From assembly GCF_003441615.1 (NCBI RefSeq), contig NZ_CP031842.1:572501-636500 (forward strand): a DNA stretch of 64,000 nt, in the 5' to 3' direction. Each line of letters starts with the position of its first letter. Position 1 is the first letter of the stretch. A model generated the notes under the pieces. That model searched no databases. It had not been told where the DNA came from and saw only the letters and a program-made list of their open reading frames with translations. This DNA is from Dechloromonas sp. HYN0024 (GTDB taxonomy: Bacteria > Pseudomonadota > Gammaproteobacteria > Burkholderiales > Rhodocyclaceae). This document shows positions 54,103 to 61,984 of this stretch, piece by piece. The position numbers were made by a program, and so were the translations under genes.

Positions 54103-55410
54103 TTGACAACCAATCAGCAGAATTTTCAGCTTGGTGTCGGAGCACGGTCTATTGCCGTTGTCCTGATGGCCATGGGGCTTTCGGCGGGTATCGTCAACGC
54201 AGCGGAAGTTGCGGAAGGTACCGTCATCAGCAAGGATAATCTCGACAAGATCCGTAACGACACGTTCGAAGGCAAAACCATCGGAAGCATGATTCCTGAA
54301 AAGATGGAATACATGATCAAGAGCGAAGGTTTGACGCTCAAGATTGCGCACTCCAAGAAAATTCAGATGGATTCGAAGTATGTGGAGGCGACCCAGAAGC
54401 TCTCCAAGAACGTCAAATTCAATCCTGCCGATCGCACGATGAGTGGATGGACCGCCGGGATGCCGTTCCCGCCTGAGTCGATCAAGCTCGATGATCCAAA
54501 CGCCGGCGACAAGGTAATCTGGAATCTCCGTGCGGCAACGTATGGCGCCACGATGGACCTGCGGAACATTTCTTTTACCTTCATCTCTGGTGACAAAGGC
54601 GTCGAACGTGTCCAGCGCTGGCAGTCTCGTCGCTATTACATGGAAGGTCGTCTGGACGGTGGCGCAACCACGGTTGGGGATGGCTCCATTGCCCAGAAAA
54701 CCTATCTGTTTGCGACCAGCCCGCAAGATATTCGTGGTCTGGGGACGTTCTCTATTCGATACAACCAGGCGGATTCGGCCAAGCCGGACGATACTTGGGC
54801 GTATCTGAAATCGGTTCGTCGCACTCGCCGCCTTTCTGGTGGCGCCTGGATGGATCCGATCGGTGGCACCGATCAGCTTTATGATGACTGGGATATTTGG
54901 GATGCCTTCCCAACCAAGTATCGTGCTAACAAGCTGGTTGGCAAACGCTGGGTTTTTGCAATTGCCCACAGTCCGGAGGTTAGCGTTGATGTCTCCAAAA
55001 AAGACACCCTGGAGGAGTTTCCCTCCATTGGTCTGAAAGATGCGCCTTACTATTTCCCGGCCAAGCATATTGTTTGGGAGCCGCGTGAAGTTTACGTGGT
55101 TGAGGGCACTCCGCCTCCGCAGCACCCGTATAGCAAGAAGGTGGTTTACATGGAAGTAGATTTCCCCCGTCCGTACCTGGGAGAAATGTATGACCAGAAA
55201 GGCGAGTTCTGGAAATTCATGGTTTTCCAAAACCGTCCTGACGTAGGCGAGGATGGCTATAAGGCGGTCATGCCAGTAGTTGGACACGTCATTGACGTGA
55301 AACGTAAGCACTCCACGACCTGGTCTGCAAACATGAAGTCTAATCCCAAGGGCGTAAAGGAAACGGATGTGTCCCTTGAGAAACTTGAGCAGGTCGCTAC
55401 TGGTGGTTAA
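54103..55410 (+). CDS. DUF1329 family periplasmic/outer-membrane protein
   Basis: A 435-residue exported protein with a signal peptide (SIAVVLMAMGLSAGIVNAAE). Conserved blocks include YLKSVRRTRRLSGGAWMDPIGGTDQLYDDWDIWDAFPTKY and YVVEGTPPPQHPYSKKVVYMEVD. The fold is related to LolA/LolB-like lipid carriers, fitting a role in moving hydrophobic molecules between membranes; that is inference. The start is TTG with AAAGGAGAGG before it, 16 bases after the DUF1302 stop. It ends the transport operon. Confidence 0.87.
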   Translation: MTTNQQNFQLGVGARSIAVVLMAMGLSAGIVNAAEVAEGTVISKDNLDKIRNDTFEGKTIGSMIPEKMEYMIKSEGLTLKIAHSKKIQMDSKYVEATQKLSKNVKFNPADRTMSGWTAGMPFPPESIKLDDPNAGDKVIWNLRAATYGATMDLRNISFTFISGDKGVERVQRWQSRRYYMEGRLDGGATTVGDGSIAQKTYLFATSPQDIRGLGTFSIRYNQADSAKPDDTWAYLKSVRRTRRLSGGAWMDPIGGTDQLYDDWDIWDAFPTKYRANKLVGKRWVFAIAHSPEVSVDVSKKDTLEEFPSIGLKDAPYYFPAKHIVWEPREVYVVEGTPPPQHPYSKKVVYMEVDFPRPYLGEMYDQKGEFWKFMVFQNRPDVGEDGYKAVMPVVGHVIDVKRKHSTTWSANMKSNPKGVKETDVSLEKLEQVATGG

Positions 55411-55429
55411 GTCTGTGTGACCACGTGTT

Positions 55430-55455
55430 CGCCTCGAGGCAATTGCCTCGAGGCG
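55430..55455 (+). repeat. 26-bp perfect palindrome after the transport operon
   Basis: CGCCTCGAGGCAA and TTGCCTCGAGGCG form a perfect inverted repeat without a loop. No T-tract follows, so it is either a weak terminator or an mRNA 3' stabiliser; 20 bases after the DUF1329 stop. Confidence 0.65.
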
Positions 55456-55738
55456 ATTTGAATCTGAATTCTAAATTCGAAATGTTTGTGTCGAATATTG
55501 CTTGGTACGACGTTTAGTGAGGTAATCAAGCATAAGTAGATTAATCCGTTGCTGCCATATATATAATTTTCATTGCTAATGACTTGACGATTTTCCGGAG
55601 TTTTGTAGGTGCCGGATGGGGGGGTCTAGAGGCTAAAAATTATTCGTTGTATTGATGGCGAGCATAATATTTTCATGTTTTTGTTAATTCATTGACGTGT
55701 TTGGTTTGTCTGTCTGCTGAACCGACTGGAGCGCTTTG
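55456..55738. other. AT-rich intergenic
   Basis: About 280 bases without a gene. I found no good -24/-12 site; a GGTGCCGGATGGGGGGG stretch at 55609-55624 is the only odd element. Confidence 0.35.
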
Positions 55739-56053
55739 ATGATCAAAGTTACAGTAATGTATCCGTACGTATTTGGATCAAGGTTTGATTCTGAATATTA
55801 CCTTTGTAGGCATGTTCCAATGGTCAAAAAATTATTGGGTGATGACCTAAAGAGAATTGACGTGGATTTTGGTTTGGTTGTTGATGGCTGCATGCAGCCG
55901 GAGTTCTCTGTGATGGGGCACCTTCATTTTGAGTCTGTTGAAGCCTTCAAGGCCTCATTTGGGCCTCATGCCGATATGATTCAAGGAGATATCCAAAACT
56001 ACACCGATTTGATTCCTAAGTTACAGGTCAGCGAAATTCGAGCTTTAGTTTAG
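55739..56053 (+). CDS. EthD-like ferredoxin-fold small protein
   Basis: A 104-residue dimeric alpha/beta-barrel protein of the EthD family: IKVTVMYPYVFGSRFDSEYYLCRHVPMVKKLLG is the diagnostic N-terminal half, including the His-Val-Pro turn. The remainder (HLHFESVEAFKASFGPHADMIQGDIQNYTDL) fits the second half. EthD proteins were first seen with cytochrome P450 ether degradation and now appear in many catabolic clusters with no settled role. Its codon use is more AT-rich than the transport operon, and it stands alone. Confidence 0.85.
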   Translation: MIKVTVMYPYVFGSRFDSEYYLCRHVPMVKKLLGDDLKRIDVDFGLVVDGCMQPEFSVMGHLHFESVEAFKASFGPHADMIQGDIQNYTDLIPKLQVSEIRALV

Positions 56054-56249
56054 ATGGCATCGTTCGGTTTGGTTGATTTTGTTTATTGAGTTTAATGATT
56101 AAGATATTTTCGTTAGTAATGTGATTTGTGATTGGCTGTGACTCAGTTGATGGGTTTTTAAGTAATTCTTATGCGTTCCCGGTTTGTCTACTTCCACACG
56201 TCTTATCGCTTTTTCATGCGCGAGCTATAAGGCAGATAAATCGGGCTTT
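56054..56249. other. intergenic, no gene
   Basis: AT-rich sequence between the EthD gene and its terminator; nothing recognised. Confidence 0.3.
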
Positions 56250-56276
56250 GGCCCGCTTCGGCGGGCCCCTTTTTTT
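56250..56276 (+). terminator. terminator after the EthD gene
   Basis: GGCCCGC pairs with GCGGGCC around TTCG, followed by CCTTTTTTTT. A classical tetraloop hairpin. Confidence 0.9.
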
Positions 56277-56643
56277 CCGCGAAATACGCTAACGCTTAGT
56301 TGCGAAATACGCGGCGGCAGAACGATCGATCTAGAGGGCGCGGCATATTTTTAAATATTCCAATTTATGCGTTTCTTTGTTTTGCAATTCAATTCGCCAG
56401 CAGCATTTGCTGCAGGCCGAATGATTTGTTTCCCATCGATTGTTGCACTATAATTAAACTGTTATGGATTGTTGATTTTTCGTGCTCGTTCACGGGTTAT
56501 ACAATTCGCATTTTCCGTCGACGTGGCAGGTATCTTAGAGTGATTTTTTGGATACTAGTGCAGTCTGCCAGTCCGGTTTGATAGCGGGTCAGCCTAATAA
56601 AAGTTAAAAAGTTGCTGATGCTTTTGCAGTGAGGAGGAGAGGG
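56277..56643. other. intergenic upstream of the second activator gene
   Basis: About 370 bases, AT-rich, with no frame I can support. It should contain the promoter of the activator gene; I could not single out one site. Confidence 0.35.
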
Positions 56644-58677
56644 ATGAGCTTGAGCAACGTACGAGACATGTTCTCGCGGCCCGAAGATGACGGAAGGGTT
56701 CGGCAGTCGTGGGAAAATTTCCTGAGTCATGGTGATGCCGCAACGGACTCCTTGCGCTGCCTCGTTGAAGACTCATGGAGGCGATGTGTTGGCGCAAATG
56801 TTGATCCAACGATTAATCAGGCCGCCAGTCCGTTAGGCGCGCGCGACGTTTCCGTATTGAAATTTCAACTTCGGGATTTGCTGGAGGCAAGTAAGCCTGT
56901 AATGGTTCTGGCTAGGGATTTTCTCTCTGAAACCGGTACTGTGATGGTCCTGACTGATCAAAAGGGAATCGTTCTCGAAGTTGAGGGTGACTCTTCGACT
57001 ATGGGGCCTGCTGAAAAAATCCATCTTCTCCCTGGGGCAAGTTGGGATGAGGCTCAGTGTGGAACGAATGCGATTGGAACCGCCATATCACTAGGGCAGC
57101 CGGTACAGATCCACTCGGAAGAGCATTTCTGTGAGGGTATCAAGCGCTGGACATGTTCAGCTGCGGTAATTAGAGACCCCGTTCATGGCCAGATTCTTGG
57201 CGTTATTGACGTTTCTGGATTGAGTCGAAATTATTCGCGCCACAGTCTATCTATGGTTGTCTCTACCGCCCATCGTATCGAGTCATTCCTGGCCAAGAAA
57301 GAATTGCAATTCAGGATTCGTTTGATGGATCGCTCCTCAATGCAGTTGAGCGCATCGGATGGGTCTGGCGCGATACTGATTGACCGACATGGATTTCCGA
57401 TCAAGCTCAATGAAAATGCGCCATCATTGCTTACGTCATTGGGTTGTCGGATTGATCTGAACAATCCAGATAGAATCAACGGAATCTCTACTGGCACCGA
57501 ACCAGTTGCCAGTGAGGATGCATTGCCCGAATGGCTTCGTTCTGAGTGGGTGGAACCCGTATTCGACAACGGGGAGCGTGTCGGAAGTGTGGTTAGAGTT
57601 CCTAATCAACAATCAAAATTCCGTGTTAGTAAGCCATTAACTGCTCGGGCTTCCGGTGAGGTAAAAGCGGCTTTCCCTGGTGCCAAGGGAAGTAGCCCCG
57701 AATTGCAGCAGGCTATCGACAAGGCAACTCAGCTCGCTAAATCGAGAGTTCCGATCCTCTTGCTGGGTGAGACGGGGGTTGGTAAAGAGGTGTTTGCACA
57801 AGGAATCCATTCGCTAAGTAGATATTGCGACGGTCCGTTTATTGCCTTGAATTGCGGCGGGCTTAGTCGTGAACTATTGGCGAGTGAGTTGTTTGGCCAT
57901 GTCGAGGGGGCATTTACCGGCTCTCGGCGAGGGGGCGTTGCCGGGAAAATTGAGGCAGCTGATGGCGGGACACTTTTCCTTGATGAGTTGGGGGAAATGC
58001 CGCTTGATTTGCAACCCCATTTTCTGAGGGTTCTGGAGGATGGCCAGATTTATCGATTGGGCGATACCAAGCCACGGCAAGTACGGTTTAGATTGATCGC
58101 TGCGACTAATCGGGATCTCAGGCAGGAAGTGGCTGAGGGTAGGTTCCGCATTGATCTTTTCTATCGTGTATCTGTTACCAGTATCCGAATTCCCGCGCTT
58201 CGCGACCGTCAAGGCGATATCAGAGAATTGTCCAAGTCGTTTATTAGACAACTGTGTGAGCATCACGAAGTTGAGGAAAAAATATTCGATCCGAAAGCGC
58301 TAGAAAAGTTGGAGCAATATCCTTGGCCTGGCAATGTTCGTGAACTTCGCAACACGATTGAGGGCTTGGTATTAACCGTCCCGGGCGAGGTTATATCTCA
58401 GCATGACCTGCCACCAGAGCTATTTATGGATTCGCAAGGGGGAGATGATTCCCGAGACGAGGTTTCTGTTGCCAATTTGAGCGGGCTTGCAAAAAGCGAA
58501 TTTGAACAGATTTGTAAGGTGCTTCGCGAGACCTCGGGAAATGCCACGCTTGCAGCCAAGCAGTTGGGGATTGCGAAAAGCACTTTGTACCTGAAGCTGA
58601 AAAAGTACTCCCTGGATGAGTCCATGGATTCATGGCGTTCCACTCAACCGGATAAGCCATTTTCTATTAATGGTTAG
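56644..58677 (+). CDS. sigma-54-dependent activator, AcoR family (copy 2)
   Basis: A 677-residue enhancer-binding protein. The GAF sensor has VMVLTDQKGIVLEVEGD and ASWDEAQCGTNAIGTAIS, the AAA+ domain has Walker A GETGVGKE (375-382) and the sigma-54 loop GAFTG (422-426), and the C-terminal Fis HTH is SGNATLAAKQLGIAKSTLYLKLKK. ATG 56644 has GAGGAGG just upstream. It is about as far from copy 1 as homologues from different species, so the two likely answer different effectors. It lies between the transport/EthD genes and the thiolase/CoA-transferase operon and may control those. Confidence 0.91.
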   Translation: MSLSNVRDMFSRPEDDGRVRQSWENFLSHGDAATDSLRCLVEDSWRRCVGANVDPTINQAASPLGARDVSVLKFQLRDLLEASKPVMVLARDFLSETGTVMVLTDQKGIVLEVEGDSSTMGPAEKIHLLPGASWDEAQCGTNAIGTAISLGQPVQIHSEEHFCEGIKRWTCSAAVIRDPVHGQILGVIDVSGLSRNYSRHSLSMVVSTAHRIESFLAKKELQFRIRLMDRSSMQLSASDGSGAILIDRHGFPIKLNENAPSLLTSLGCRIDLNNPDRINGISTGTEPVASEDALPEWLRSEWVEPVFDNGERVGSVVRVPNQQSKFRVSKPLTARASGEVKAAFPGAKGSSPELQQAIDKATQLAKSRVPILLLGETGVGKEVFAQGIHSLSRYCDGPFIALNCGGLSRELLASELFGHVEGAFTGSRRGGVAGKIEAADGGTLFLDELGEMPLDLQPHFLRVLEDGQIYRLGDTKPRQVRFRLIAATNRDLRQEVAEGRFRIDLFYRVSVTSIRIPALRDRQGDIRELSKSFIRQLCEHHEVEEKIFDPKALEKLEQYPWPGNVRELRNTIEGLVLTVPGEVISQHDLPPELFMDSQGGDDSRDEVSVANLSGLAKSEFEQICKVLRETSGNATLAAKQLGIAKSTLYLKLKKYSLDESMDSWRSTQPDKPFSING

Positions 58678-58715
58678 CGAGAGTTGTTGAGAACTAATTG
58701 GTTTTTTTGCCTGTT

Positions 58716-58760
58716 TGACTGACAGTTGATTCGAAAATTTGTCGAATCAGCTGTCAGTCA
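58716..58760. terminator. inverted repeat between convergent operons
   Basis: TGACTGACAGTTGATTCGA and TCGAATCAGCTGTCAGTCA form a 19-bp arm pair (one G-T/mismatch) around 7 bases. It lies between the activator gene (+) and the CoA-transferase gene (-) and can serve both as a terminator. Confidence 0.75.
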
Positions 58761-58772
58761 TATTGCCATTGA

Positions 58773-59423
58773 TCAATGGCGCCGGGCGAGGTCAGGATGA
58801 ATCGCGAAGCTGGCTTCTGTATTGGCAACGATATCGTCCATCGTGACATCAGGAGCTAGTTCGGTAAGTAGCAGTCCGTCCGGGCCGACTTCAAATACAC
58901 AAAGATCAGTGATGATCAGGCTAACAACTTCTGAGCCTGTCAGAGGCAGCGAGCATTTCTTTACGATTTTTGCCTCGCCACGTGCTGAGTGTTCCATGAG
59001 CACAACGACCTTGGGTACCCCAGCAACAAGGTCCATCGCCCCGCCAATTCCCTTCACCATCTTGCCAGGAACAGCCCAGTTTGCCAGGTCGCCTTTCTCC
59101 GAAACTTGAAGGGCACCAAGAATCGATAGCTGAATATGACCACCCCGAATAATGGCAAAGGAGGTTGCGCTGTCGAAGAAGCTGGTTGTTGGCAAAGTGG
59201 TAATAGTTTGTTTGCCAGCGTTAATCAAATCAGGATCCTCTTCCCCCTCAAACGGAAAAGGACCCATTCCCAGCATGCCATTTTCACTTTGAAGCTGAGT
59301 CGAAATGCCGTCCGGTATGTGATTTGCGACAAGTGTTGGGATACCAATTCCGAGGTTGACGTAGTAGCCGTCACGTACTTCTTTGGCTGCTCGTGCAGCC
59401 ATTTGGTCTCGAGTCCAAGCCAT
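58773..59423 (-). CDS. scoB: 3-oxoacid CoA-transferase subunit B
   Basis: A 216-residue family I CoA-transferase beta subunit. The catalytic Glu is in QLQSENGMLGMGP; conserved parts are VNLGIGIPTLVANHI, GGHIQLSILGALQVSEKGDLANW and PGKMVKGIGGAMDLV. With subunit A it moves CoA from succinyl-CoA (or acetyl-CoA) to a 3-oxo acid, exactly the product type made by the ketone carboxylase. It starts 2 bases after the subunit A stop. Confidence 0.9.
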   Translation of the reverse strand: MAWTRDQMAARAAKEVRDGYYVNLGIGIPTLVANHIPDGISTQLQSENGMLGMGPFPFEGEEDPDLINAGKQTITTLPTTSFFDSATSFAIIRGGHIQLSILGALQVSEKGDLANWAVPGKMVKGIGGAMDLVAGVPKVVVLMEHSARGEAKIVKKCSLPLTGSEVVSLIITDLCVFEVGPDGLLLTELAPDVTMDDIVANTEASFAIHPDLARRH

Positions 59424-59425
59424 AT

Positions 59426-60148
59426 TTACTCCCTACAATCCGATTGACGAGCTCGCACCGTGCGTTGCTCGATCCGTTTCTCTCCCGGTCCGACCTCAAT
59501 AATCCGCTGAACAAATATGCCGGGGGTAATGATGTGGTCTGGATCGATCTCACCAGGAGCGACGAGTTCTTCCACTTCGGCGACAGTCACTGTTGCGGCG
59601 GTTGCCATAACGGGATTAAAGTTTCTTGCGGTCATACGGAATTGCAAGTTGCCTTCTGGGTCGCCACGCCATGCATGGACAATTGCGAGGTCCGCATGAA
59701 GGCTTTTTTCCATCAGATATTTGGCGCCATCAAATTCGCGAACGTCTTTGCCTTCGGCTATTACCGTACCGACACCGGTTCGGGTGAAAAATGCGGGTAT
59801 GCCTGCACCTCCAGCACGAATGCGTTCTGCAAGCGTTCCTTGCGGGTTGAACTCGACCTCAATCTCGCCGGCGAGATATTGCTTCGCAAAGGTTGCGTTT
59901 TCGCCAATATACGAGCCAATCATTTTCCGAATCTGTCTTTTCGGCAGAAGCAAACCGAGCCCGAAATTGTCGATGCCGGGATTGTTGGAAATGATCGTTA
60001 GATCTTGGACTCCGGACTCGCGAATCGCTTCGATAAGCATTGAAGGAATGCCGCAAAGGCCGAAACCACCTGACATGACGGTCATGCCGTCACGCAATAG
60101 TCCGGTTAGTGCGGATCTTGCATCTGGGTAAACCTTATTAACTGCCAC
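59426..60148 (-). CDS. scoA: 3-oxoacid CoA-transferase subunit A
   Basis: A 240-residue alpha subunit. SGGFGLCGIPSMLIEAI is the CoA-binding glycine-rich loop, with TIISNNPGID, AGGAGIPAFFTRTGVGT and FNPVMATAA as further signatures. Pairs with scoB directly downstream. It follows the thiolase by 42 bases on the same strand, so the three genes form an operon that takes a beta-keto acid to acyl-CoA plus acetyl-CoA. Confidence 0.9.
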   Translation of the reverse strand: MAVNKVYPDARSALTGLLRDGMTVMSGGFGLCGIPSMLIEAIRESGVQDLTIISNNPGIDNFGLGLLLPKRQIRKMIGSYIGENATFAKQYLAGEIEVEFNPQGTLAERIRAGGAGIPAFFTRTGVGTVIAEGKDVREFDGAKYLMEKSLHADLAIVHAWRGDPEGNLQFRMTARNFNPVMATAATVTVAEVEELVAPGEIDPDHIITPGIFVQRIIEVGPGEKRIEQRTVRARQSDCRE

Positions 60149-60190
60149 CTGTTGCCTCCTGATAGCTGCTGTTAGTAAAAATTGGGCAGA

Positions 60191-61360
60191 TTAAGCACGC
60201 AGTGGCTCAAGTATGCTGACGTAGTTCGCTACTGCTGAACCGCCCATGTTGAAAACTCCTGCAAGGCTGACATTTGGGATTTGCATCCCGCCGGCTGTCC
60301 CGGTTGTTTGCATCGCGGCCAGCGCATGCATAGAGATTCCGGTCGCCCCAATCGGATGTCCCTTTGCTTTTAGTCCCCCGGACGGATTGATCGGTAGCCT
60401 CCCAGTCTTCTGCACCCAGCCTTCGTCAATCGCGCGTGCTCCTTCACCCGCAGGGACCAGTCCCATTGCCTCGTATGAAATAAGTTCGGCGATGGTGAAG
60501 CAGTCATGTACTTCGACCAGCGATAGATCCTTCAAGGAAATTCCTGCAGACTGGAGAGCACGTCTCCATGCCATTCGTGCGCCTTCGAACTGGATAGGAT
60601 TACGACGGTTCAGCGGCATGAAATCAGTTACTTGCTGTGCCGCACGAATAGCAACGGCTTTGCGCATCGAAAGCGCTGTTTTGATGTCGGCCAAAACGAT
60701 TGCCGCCGCTCCGTCTGAAATTGGAGCGCAGTCAGTACGTCGCAGAGGGCCAGCAACGTACGGATTTTTTTCAGATACCGTATTGCAGAAATCGAAGCCC
60801 AGATCCTTTCGCATCTGGGCGAACGGGTTTGCCATAGCATTCGAATGATTTTTCGCCGCAATGCGAGCAAGAGAGGCGCTCTTGTCTCCGTAGGTCTTGA
60901 AGTACTGTTCGGCAATCCCCGCGAATATGCCCGCGAATCCACCCTTCGTTTCGGCCTCATTTGGGCGATAGCAGCAAGTCAGAAGATTTTCTCCTGCTTG
61001 CTCTGTTGAGACGTCGGACATCTTTTCGACGCCGGCAACCAATGCGATGCGCCCTTCACCTGCCTTGATAAAATTCATGCCAGCATACAAAGCTGCCGAG
61101 CCGCTGGCGCACGCGTTTTCGACGCGGCTAAATGGTTTGAATCGCAGCCCTTCATTCGCCTGAAGGAGGAGGGGTGAAGGAAAGTCCTGTCGAGAAAAGC
61201 CGACATTCAACATTCCCACATAGCCACCATCGACATCGGCGGCATCGATGCCTGCATCGGTTAATGCGCCTTGCGTGACCGCGTTGAGAAGTGACTCAAT
61301 ACTTTCGCCTGGTAGTCGTCCAAAATTGCCATGGGACCATCCAATGATGCAGACCGTCAT
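60191..61360 (-). CDS. thiolase (SCP2-type acetyl-CoA acyltransferase)
   Basis: A 389-residue thiolase of the lipid-transfer/SCP2 branch. The nucleophile Cys is in RVENACASGSAALYAG, the active-site His in SGGLKAKGHPIGATG, and HDCFTIAE is the branch-specific second His block. The C-terminal FNMGGSAVANYVSIL keeps the glycine-rich end but not the CxG Cys of classical thiolases, as usual in this branch. It would split a 3-oxoacyl-CoA, completing ketone breakdown. First gene of the operon, with a sigma-54 promoter 170 bases upstream. Confidence 0.88.
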   Translation of the reverse strand: MTVCIIGWSHGNFGRLPGESIESLLNAVTQGALTDAGIDAADVDGGYVGMLNVGFSRQDFPSPLLLQANEGLRFKPFSRVENACASGSAALYAGMNFIKAGEGRIALVAGVEKMSDVSTEQAGENLLTCCYRPNEAETKGGFAGIFAGIAEQYFKTYGDKSASLARIAAKNHSNAMANPFAQMRKDLGFDFCNTVSEKNPYVAGPLRRTDCAPISDGAAAIVLADIKTALSMRKAVAIRAAQQVTDFMPLNRRNPIQFEGARMAWRRALQSAGISLKDLSLVEVHDCFTIAELISYEAMGLVPAGEGARAIDEGWVQKTGRLPINPSGGLKAKGHPIGATGISMHALAAMQTTGTAGGMQIPNVSLAGVFNMGGSAVANYVSILEPLRA

Positions 61361-61529
61361 TTCAATTAACCTTCTTCGTTGCGGCCGATCTGCCCTGCAT
61401 CTAGCAGTGAGTTAGTGGCAAATGCGCATGGCCGGTTGAATGGTGAGAAATGAAAGTATTTTTGGCGTTGCTGGGTTGGAGTGACCGTATTTCAACTACC
61501 TACTCCTCCCATTTCTCCATGGCAATAGA

Positions 61530-61544
61530 GCAACATGGATGCCA
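61530..61544 (-). promoter_or_regulatory. sigma-54 promoter of the thiolase/CoA-transferase operon
   Basis: On the minus strand TGGCATCCATGTTGC matches the -24/-12 consensus and differs by one base from the transport-cluster promoter (48873-48887). Confidence 0.75.
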
Positions 61545-61984
61545 GTCATGCGTGATCTCGATGAGTTCAGCGCAGCGTGATTGGTTTAATGGACCAGCCT
61601 TTTTCGGCGGCCGTTTAAAAAATCACCTATAAACAATTGGATAGCGTATTTCTGCCTGGTTCGCGAGCATCGTGAATCTGATTTGTTTAGTGATCGAACG
61701 AGATATGTTGGGCGAATCTGGTATCTGATTTGTATCCGAAAGGGCGTCCTATCGTCGTACGGGAAGACGGGTGATGTGTCCGAATTCTGGGCGAATGGAA
61801 TTGGTCGCCATTTATTCGAATTTGATGTTCGCTTCGTGGCTGAAAATTGATGCAAGGCCATGTTTTTCCTTATTTCGAGGTGTTTTCGATCTAAGGATTT
61901 ATCTTCCTGTGCGAATAGAAAGAAGTGTCGCGCATGGTTTTTGCAATAGGTTCTCCCAGGCGCAATTCCCTGTATGGAGGATGC
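61545..61984. other. intergenic between the thiolase operon and the acyl-CoA synthetase gene
   Basis: No gene supported. GTGTCCGAATTCTGGGCGAA (61776-61795) is a partial match to half of the 37-bp activator element, about 235 bases upstream of the thiolase -24 box. No good promoter for the rightward acyl-CoA synthetase gene was singled out. Confidence 0.4.

Noticed and set aside
53908..55311. A 467-codon open frame on the minus strand across the DUF1302/DUF1329 genes
   Set aside because: It lies antisense to two genes with signal peptides, ribosome-binding sites and family motifs; its own translation has no recognisable domain. It is a by-product of codon bias.
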